DNA from: Clostridia bacterium
Lineage (GTDB): Bacteria; Bacillota; Clostridia; Christensenellales; Borkfalkiaceae
Assembly (NCBI GenBank): GCA_017408045.1
Contig: JAFQVL010000071.1
Coordinates: 1-37,603, forward strand
Reading direction: 5' to 3'
Length of the DNA: 37,603 nucleotides
The translations under genes and the position numbers were made by a program. Positions 32,955-37,603 of the stretch are shown piece after piece; the stretch's first letter is position 1; each line of letters begins with the position of its first letter. Below the pieces are notes generated by a model. It was not told the origin of the DNA and searched no databases. It saw nothing but the letters and a program-made list of their open reading frames with translations.

Positions 32955-34796
32955 CTAAAAGATGGCTTTTACAAAACGATCTTTCCCCGCCAAATCTTTC
33001 ATAATCATCGTGTACTCGGCGTGCTTGAACAATCTAGCAACCTCGGTGGCTTGCCCGTCGCCCACTTCCAAAATCACGATACCGCCGCGCGCAAGGCACT
33101 TGGGCGCATCTTTGGCGATGCGACGATAATAGTCCAAGCCGTCCTCGCCGCCGTCCAACGCCAAATGCGGTTCATATTCCTTGACTTCCTTTTGCAAGCC
33201 CGCAATATCCGCCGTCGGGATATAGGGAGGGTTGGAAACGATTACGTCAAATCTTCCGCGAATACGGCCAAAAAGGTCGGATTTGACAAAGCGTACGTTC
33301 GCCTCGTTCGCCTCCGCATTCTCTTTGGCGAGCGCAAGCGCTCCGTCGGAAATATCACTCGCCGTAACGGCAGCGTTGATTCCACGCTTTTCCAGCTCCT
33401 TTGCTATTGCAATGGCAATCGCGCCGCTGCCCGTGCAAAGGTCTAAAATTTGACAATCGTCATTCACGCCGTTGACGACGTGCAATACGAGCTCTTCCGT
33501 TTCGGGGCGGGGGATTAACACCCTTTCGTCGACCTTGATGGTGTAGCCGTAAAAATCGGTGTCGCCAAAGATATACCAAAGCGGTCTACCCGTCAAGCGT
33601 TCCTCGACGACAGAGAAGATTTGCTGTACTTCCGCACGCTTTAAGATCCGTTCTTCGCCGCCCGCGATTGCGCTTTTAGGAATGGAGAGTTTTAAGGCAA
33701 AAATCCACTCTGCCTCCTCCTCGTCAATCTGCGCCTGCGCAAAACGTTTCTTCGTATGTTTCAGGATTTCCGTCAACTTGCCGCCGATCGGAAACATTTT
33801 TTCAGGGATATTTTCGTCCGCGTCCATCGCCTGCACCGTACGGAAAGCAGCAATCGCGCACTCAATCATATCGTCGGTCGGTTCTTTGGTCGTCAAGCGT
33901 TGCAGCAGCAAACCGGGCCACTTAAAGACGTACAAAATCTTTGCATCCGATTTTGCCAGCAGCCGCAGGATTTCGTACGATAAGCCTGCAATCAACGGCA
34001 GCAATAAGACTTTTAAGCCAAGGCGAATCACGTCGTTGACCGTGTCGTTTCCCACGTACAGCCACTCTGCCGCCGCATAGTTCGCCAACGAGCCGATGAT
34101 AATCGAAACGAAGATTACGATGAATAAGAAGGTCGTACCGCAACGGTCGTGCACACGGCTGCACCCTCTAACGTTCTCCACCGTCAGCTCCAAGCCACGC
34201 TCTACACAAGTAATCGTCTTATGCTCTGCCCCGTGATACATGTAGGTACGACGAAGGGTTTTGGAGATGGTAATCAGCGTGATATACGCAATAAAAATCA
34301 CCAACCGAACGCCCCCCTCAACGAGGTTGAACCATAAAAGGTTTAAGTCTTTTGGATTTTCTCCCCAGCCCACCCAACGGGAAATCGCCTTGGTGAGTAG
34401 TTGCGGCAAAAACAAAAACAGCGCGAACGCAAACAGAATGGCAAGCGCGATGGAGACGAAATCCACCACCGAACTCATAGACACCTTGTGTTTTTCTTCC
34501 AGCCATTTTTCCGCTTTCGAGGCAGTTTCTTCCTCCTCGACGGCAACGTCTGCGCTGCGCATCAGCACTTTAAAGCCAAGGGTCAGCGATTCTACAAAGT
34601 TCACCACCCCTCGAATCAAGGGAAAGCGGGAGAATCTGCTTCGTTTTTCGGGGGGCGTGATGCGCTTGGATTCGATCTGCACCTTTCCGTCGGGGTCGCG
34701 CACCGCAGTTGCGTACGCCGTCCTTCCCTTCAGCATCAAGCCTTCCATAACCGCTTGCCCACCGATATAGGTTTTTTGGATTTTTTCTTTTTTCAT
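32955..34796 (-). CDS. prmC: fusion of YqhQ-like (DUF1385) membrane protein and release factor methyltransferase PrmC
   Basis: The 613-residue protein joins two usually separate proteins. Residues about 1-315 match YqhQ/DUF1385: YIGGQAVMEGLMLKGR, several membrane segments, and MYHGAEHKTITCVERGLELT with GCSRVHDRCGTTF. Residues about 335-613 match PrmC, which methylates the GGQ glutamine of release factors: an N-terminal helical domain, IPRPETEEL, the S-adenosylmethionine site LDLCTGSGAIAIAIA, and the catalytic SNPPY. The join is in frame with no internal ribosome site noticed. The neighbours rpmE and prfA are the normal context of separate yqhQ, prmC and prfA genes. Fusion would tether the methyltransferase to the membrane. 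Confidence 0.93.
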   Translation of the reverse strand: MKKEKIQKTYIGGQAVMEGLMLKGRTAYATAVRDPDGKVQIESKRITPPEKRSRFSRFPLIRGVVNFVESLTLGFKVLMRSADVAVEEEETASKAEKWLEEKHKVSMSSVVDFVSIALAILFAFALFLFLPQLLTKAISRWVGWGENPKDLNLLWFNLVEGGVRLVIFIAYITLITISKTLRRTYMYHGAEHKTITCVERGLELTVENVRGCSRVHDRCGTTFLFIVIFVSIIIGSLANYAAAEWLYVGNDTVNDVIRLGLKVLLLPLIAGLSYEILRLLAKSDAKILYVFKWPGLLLQRLTTKEPTDDMIECAIAAFRTVQAMDADENIPEKMFPIGGKLTEILKHTKKRFAQAQIDEEEAEWIFALKLSIPKSAIAGGEERILKRAEVQQIFSVVEERLTGRPLWYIFGDTDFYGYTIKVDERVLIPRPETEELVLHVVNGVNDDCQILDLCTGSGAIAIAIAKELEKRGINAAVTASDISDGALALAKENAEANEANVRFVKSDLFGRIRGRFDVIVSNPPYIPTADIAGLQKEVKEYEPHLALDGGEDGLDYYRRIAKDAPKCLARGGIVILEVGDGQATEVARLFKHAEYTMIMKDLAGKDRFVKAIF

Positions 34797-34893
34797 ATAT
34801 CTCTACCTTCCCCCACGCGCCTACGCGCGTAGAAAATCACGCGCCTAAGCGCAATTGTTGATTAAGATACACGCAAGGAAATTCCTTGCGGAA
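34797..34893. repeat. irregular hairpin stretch adjoining array copy B
   Basis: Short palindromes (CGCGCCTACGCGCG region, CGCGCCTAAGCGC region, GCAAGGAAATTCCTTGC) precede the regular array. They may be additional, decayed array units. The ribosome site and start region of yqhQ-prmC also lie here. Confidence 0.45.
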
Positions 34894-35107
34894 GTGAATT
34901 GAAAACTACGTTTTCGTGAATTGCATACTGTGTATGCGTGAATTGTTTTGCGTGGCAAAACGTGAATTGATTGCCTATGGCAATCGTTGCGGAAATATTT
35001 TAATGATTCCATAACGCAAGGCGCAGCCTTGCAATTCACGAACGCGTACAGCGTTCTATTCACGACGGCTATGCCGTCAATTCACGCGATACGTTATCGC
35101 AATTCAC
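34894..35107. repeat. hairpin array, copy B
   Basis: This is the second copy of the array at 32600-32815, in the same orientation. Most differences are in hairpin loops (GCGCGG to GCGTGG; AAA to GCA between GGC and GCC), while the stems are kept. The last hairpin is replaced (GCGAT/ATCGC instead of GATTTG/CAAATC), and a further CGCGCC/GGCGCG hairpin follows. This pattern fits selection or a copying process that preserves stem pairing. Confidence 0.85.
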
Positions 35108-35117
35108 GCGCGCCAAG

Positions 35118-35148
35118 GCGCGCAGGTTTGACGCCGTATTGCGCAGCA
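35118..35148. repeat. degenerate tail fragment of the structured repeat
   Basis: This stretch resembles the right end of the structured repeat (GCGCGCAGG...GACG..GTATTGCGC.GCA) with a few differences, just before full copy 3. It parallels the tail fragment at 1-18 before copy 1. Confidence 0.55.
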
Positions 35149-35158
35149 GCCCTTGCGA

Positions 35159-35281
35159 TTTTAAGTCGCAGTTGCAAGCAAGGCAAGAAGAACCGAGCAC
35201 CTCGACGGGAGTGTACTAGCCGTACACGAGCGAGAGGCGCGCAGGCTCGACGAAGTATTGCGCCGCAAATCCGACTTAAAA
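35159..35281. repeat. structured dispersed repeat, copy 3
   Basis: CCTC 35200-35203 pairs with GAGG 35234-35237, and GTGTAC 35211-35216 with GTACAC 35222-35227 around TAGCC. A perfect 10-bp outer stem (TTTTAAGTCG 35159-35168 with CGACTTAAAA 35272-35281) closes the whole unit. It lies immediately past the rpmE terminator. Confidence 0.85.
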
Positions 35282-35315
35282 AAAAAGGGATTTAAGGGAC
35301 AAGCCCTCAAATCCC
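35279..35315 (-). terminator. intrinsic terminator after rpmE
   Basis: On the minus strand GGGATTTGAGGG pairs with CCCTTAAATCCC with one mismatch and is followed by eight T residues. Its T run overlaps the outer stem of the structured repeat. Confidence 0.9.
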
Positions 35316-35330
35316 GACCAGTCGAAACCA

Positions 35331-35534
35331 TTACATACCGTATCTCTTTTTGAATTTATCGATACGTCCACCGGTATCAACTAACTTCTGCTTGCCCGTG
35401 AAGAAAGGGTGGCAGTTGCTGCAAATATCTACCTTCATAACGTCGCCGTCTCTCGTCGTACCCGTTTTGAACGTAGCGCCGCACGCGCAAGTCACAGTCA
35501 CTTCGTGATATTTGGGATGAATCTCAGCCTTCAT
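35331..35534 (-). CDS. rpmE: 50S ribosomal protein L31 (zinc-type)
   Basis: The 67-residue protein starts [20 protein letters not shown] and has the four-cysteine zinc set of the C+ form (C16, C18, then the CSNCH pair), followed by [23 protein letters not shown]. Length is typical. The start is ATG 35534, with GAGGTG just upstream; the frame is open to 35645 across the promoter. It has its own promoter and terminator and lies upstream of yqhQ-prmC and prfA, a common Firmicutes order. Confidence 0.97.
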   Translation of the reverse strand: MKAEIHPKYHEVTVTCACGATFKTGTTRDGDVMKVDICSNCHPFFTGKQKLVDTGGRIDKFKKRYGM

Positions 35535-35573
35535 TCTTTTCACCTCGCTGTTTTTTCTATCAAATGCCCTACT

Positions 35574-35602
35574 ATTATACCCCGATTTTTTTCTTCCGTC
35601 AA
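35574..35602 (-). promoter_or_regulatory. rpmE promoter
   Basis: On the minus strand TTGACG (35597-35602) and TATAAT (35574-35579) have a 17-base spacer. Confidence 0.8.
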
Positions 35603-35630
35603 CTGTTTTTGTGTTATTTACAAAAAATAG

Positions 35631-35659
35631 TTGCAAATTTTCCAAAAATAAGATATACT
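35631..35659 (+). promoter_or_regulatory. promoter of dehydrogenase-phosphodiesterase operon
   Basis: TTGCAA (35631-35636) and TATACT (35654-35659) have a 17-base spacer. It is divergent from the rpmE promoter, and the leader is only about 14 bases. Confidence 0.7.
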
Positions 35660-35679
35660 ATCCTCAACGAGGTGTTTTT

Positions 35680-36678
35680 ATGAAAATTTGGCAACTTGCA
35701 TCCCCTAAAAACTTACAAAGGAGCACCGCGCCCGACCTGAAGATCAGCGAAAATACGGCGAAGGTTAAGGTTATGAAAGCGTTGCTTTCCGAGGCCGACG
35801 TTGCCTCTTACGCAGGCTCGCTCAAGACCAAGTACCCTTTGGTGCTGGGCAGATATGCTCTTGGTCAAATTACGGAAGCAGGCGAATCGTCCTTTATGAA
35901 AAAGGGGGATCGGGTATATTTGGCTCACTCCTTTGAAGACGAACTTTCTCCCGACGGCACGCAGACCGCCGGGCAGACGGTGGACGGCTATTACCGCGAT
36001 TTCGTACTGGTAGACGAAAACCAGGCGTACGTACTCCCCCCTTCCGTTTCGGACGAAGCCGCTTTCTTGATTGACGCCGTGGCTTTGGCAGAACGAGTGG
36101 TCGAAGAAATGGACTTGAAGATCGGACAGCATATTTTGGTAATGGGCGGCGGCCTGTACGGCAACGTCCTTTGCCAAATCTTAATCTACCACCGCGCCGT
36201 ACCCATCTTGGTAGACAACAACCAAGAACGACTGTCGCGCGCAAAGAAATGCGGTATTTATTACACCCTGCCCTTCGACGAAACCTTAAAGGAAAATATT
36301 ATGAAGGTGACGGGCGGCAAGTGCGCAGACGGCGCGATTTACCTTGCGTTTAATAACCGTATCGAGCCCTCTTCCGTCTTCAATTTCTTGGCAAAAAATA
36401 CGACGGCGACCTTCTGTTCTTTGTTGGAAAAACCGCTGACGGTAAACCTTGAAAACGCCCTGAAAAACAACATCACGGTGAAAGGCATAACGGAATGCAG
36501 AGAACACATTTCTTCTGCCATCAATATCCTTGCCAACAAAGCGGTAAGTTTTTCGGAATTCCCCTACTTTACCTATCAGGAAGAGGCTTTGCCTGAAAAG
36601 ATGAAGGAATACGCAGAGATCCTCTCTTCGGGCGGCAGCCTCCCCGAACAGTTGGACGTGTTCCGCTTTATCTTCTAA
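35680..36678 (+). CDS. zinc-type alcohol dehydrogenase-like (MDR superfamily) protein
   Basis: The 332-residue protein has the MDR layout: an N-terminal GroES-like domain (KVKVMKALLSEADVASYAG, then YPLVLGRYALGQITEAGE and KKGDRVYLA) and a nucleotide-binding domain (GQHILVMGGGLYGNVLCQILIYH, VPILVDNNQERLSRAKKCGI). The usual zinc-ligand Cys and GHE motif of catalytic alcohol dehydrogenases are not evident: the GHE-like position reads LGRYALG. Catalysis is therefore doubtful or altered, and the substrate is unknown. The start is ATG 35680, with GAGGTG upstream; the frame is open to 35611 across the promoter. The next gene starts 9 bases after its stop. Confidence 0.85.
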   Translation: MKIWQLASPKNLQRSTAPDLKISENTAKVKVMKALLSEADVASYAGSLKTKYPLVLGRYALGQITEAGESSFMKKGDRVYLAHSFEDELSPDGTQTAGQTVDGYYRDFVLVDENQAYVLPPSVSDEAAFLIDAVALAERVVEEMDLKIGQHILVMGGGLYGNVLCQILIYHRAVPILVDNNQERLSRAKKCGIYYTLPFDETLKENIMKVTGGKCADGAIYLAFNNRIEPSSVFNFLAKNTTATFCSLLEKPLTVNLENALKNNITVKGITECREHISSAINILANKAVSFSEFPYFTYQEEALPEKMKEYAEILSSGGSLPEQLDVFRFIF

Positions 36679-36687
36679 GGAGTTTCT

Positions 36688-37239
36688 ATGAAATACATGA
36701 TTGCCTCGGACGTCCATGGATCGTCCTACTGGTGTGAACAATTATTAAAATGCTTTGACGGTTCGGGCGCAGAAAAGTTGCTGCTCGTGGGGGATTTGCT
36801 CTACCACGGCCCTCGCAACGCTTTCCCCCAAAAGTACGATACGAAGCTCGTCTATGAACAGCTGAACGAGCGCAAGGACGTCTTGCTGTGCGTGCGCGGC
36901 AACTGCGACAGCGAAGTCGACCAAATGGTGCTGGATTTCCCCATGATGGACGATTACCGCGTATTGCCGCTGGGGGAGAGAACGCTGTATTTGACGCACG
37001 GGCACTTGCACGATGCGCAAAAGCCGCCTATCCCTTTACAAGCAGGCGATTTGCAGGTGAACGGACATTTCCACGTCCCCACCTTTAAGACGCTGGAAAA
37101 CGGCGTTTTGTATGCGAATTGCGGTTCGGTGGGCTTGCCGAAGGACGGCTCTCCGCATAGTTGTATGCTGCTGACGGAAGAGAGCATCGAATGGATCGAC
37201 CTTTCGACCGGCAAAGCGTTCCACAAACAAAGACTGTAA
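36688..37239 (+). CDS. yfcE: YfcE/MJ0936-type metallophosphoesterase
   Basis: This is a calcineurin-like phosphodiesterase of the YfcE group, usually manganese-dependent with unknown natural substrate. The 183-residue protein has the metal motifs in order: ASDVHGS, VGDLLYHGP, RGNCDSEVD, LTHGHLHD and NGHFHVP, then NCGSVGLPKDG. Length is typical. AAGGAG precedes the ATG. It is probably co-transcribed with the dehydrogenase-like gene 9 bases upstream, and a terminator follows. Confidence 0.95.
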   Translation: MKYMIASDVHGSSYWCEQLLKCFDGSGAEKLLLVGDLLYHGPRNAFPQKYDTKLVYEQLNERKDVLLCVRGNCDSEVDQMVLDFPMMDDYRVLPLGERTLYLTHGHLHDAQKPPIPLQAGDLQVNGHFHVPTFKTLENGVLYANCGSVGLPKDGSPHSCMLLTEESIEWIDLSTGKAFHKQRL

Positions 37240-37255
37240 TCGAAAACGCAACAAA

Positions 37256-37291
37256 AAACACTCGGAAGTTTTAACTCCGAGTGTTTTTGAT
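37256..37291 (+). terminator. intrinsic terminator
   Basis: ACACTCGGA and TCCGAGTGT form a perfect 9-bp stem around a 9-base loop, followed by TTTTT. The stretch 37292-37463 shows nothing recognisable. Confidence 0.85.
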
Positions 37292-37463
37292 TTACGCGCC
37301 GTCGGGCGCTTTGTTCTTTTGTTTGAGCCGTTTGTACCTATCTTAAAGCAAAAAGAAATAAGCGCAGGTTCTTGATTTCCAAGCATTGGGTTTTAAAGAA
37401 GTATGATGGATAATAAAACTACCAAGAAAGCCCAAGAAAAAAGTAAGCAAGAAACGCACAAGA

Positions 37464-37603
37464 TTATTCCACCCTCAACATTCTGTATCCAACGCCGATG
37501 TGCGTTTGGATATACTGCGGTGTATCGGGTGTTGCTTCGATCTTTTTGCGGAGTGTTGCCATAAAGACACGGAGAGAGGCTACGTTATTCTCCCACGCCG
37601 CGC
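37464..37603 (-). CDS. response regulator, OmpR/KdpE-type, C-terminal end (partial)
   Basis: The window ends inside a leftward gene; only the last 45 codons are present. The encoded end has the winged-helix pattern of OmpR-family regulators: NNVASLRVFMATLRKKIEAT with the recognition helix, then the wing HIGVGYRM, ending LRVE. The spacing and the RVFMATLRKKIE stretch are most like KdpE, which would fit the potassium genes in the window, but the fragment is too short to be sure of the subfamily. Confidence 0.8.
   Translation of the reverse strand, partial: AAWENNVASLRVFMATLRKKIEATPDTPQYIQTHIGVGYRMLRVE

Noticed and set aside
32600-35107. Arrays taken as CRISPR
   Set aside because: The constant parts are only 7 bases, change to their reverse complement halfway, and the variable parts are palindromes. 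No cas genes are present.

Overview
The window looks like chromosome of an uncultured anaerobic Gram-positive bacterium of the class Clostridia, possibly Christensenellales-like; the order is a guess. Evidence: GC near 50% by eye, consensus sigma-A promoters and strong AGGAGG-type ribosome sites, UGA used as a stop, Firmicutes-type genes (rpsU, secA-prfB, yugP, yqhQ, ywaF-like, trkA/trkH) and anaerobe oxygen-defence genes (superoxide reductase, rubredoxin-flavoprotein). There are no rRNA or tRNA genes, CRISPR arrays, prophage genes or transposase genes.

Layout. 1-5650: secA-prfB operon and metK, all leftward. 5660-9800: rightward radical SAM protein, ABC-F ATPase and an unknown membrane-anchored protein. 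9880-15010: leftward SGNH-type lipoprotein, a coupled pair of YwaF/TMEM164-like membrane proteins and a CASTOR/POLLUX-like ion-channel protein. 15050-16265: rightward membrane protein with a Ser-Gly-Tyr tract. 16290-20670: leftward rpsU plus a small unknown gene, superoxide reductase with rubredoxin-flavoprotein, nitroreductase, and a second YwaF-like pair. 20726-23890: leftward trkA, a 46-residue lipoprotein and trkH. 23940-25760: rightward M20 peptidase, with a 557-bp MITE-like element between its stop codon and its terminator. 25850-27520: XRE regulator divergent from two membrane-protein genes, with a duplicated palindromic operator. 27625-30622: leucine-rich-repeat lipoprotein and YugP-type peptidase. 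30684-35605: leftward translation block rpmE, yqhQ-prmC fusion, prfA, rsmI. 35630-37290: rightward dehydrogenase-like protein and YfcE-type phosphodiesterase. 37464 to the end: 3' end of an OmpR/KdpE-type response regulator.

Themes. Translation termination is unusually well represented (prfB, prfA, the prmC methyltransferase domain), with rpmE, rpsU and rsmI. Potassium and ion handling is represented by trkA/trkH, the CASTOR-like protein and perhaps the terminal regulator. The superoxide reductase and rubredoxin-flavoprotein probably form an oxygen or nitric-oxide defence unit.

The most unusual content is non-coding. A roughly 100-120 bp structured repeat occurs in three copies whose stems differ by compensatory changes. 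A roughly 215-bp array of eight or more small hairpins uses one 7-base spacer on its left half and the reverse complement on its right half; it occurs twice, each time next to the structured repeat, on both sides of yqhQ-prmC. A third non-coding element, the MITE-like insertion, follows the M20 peptidase gene.
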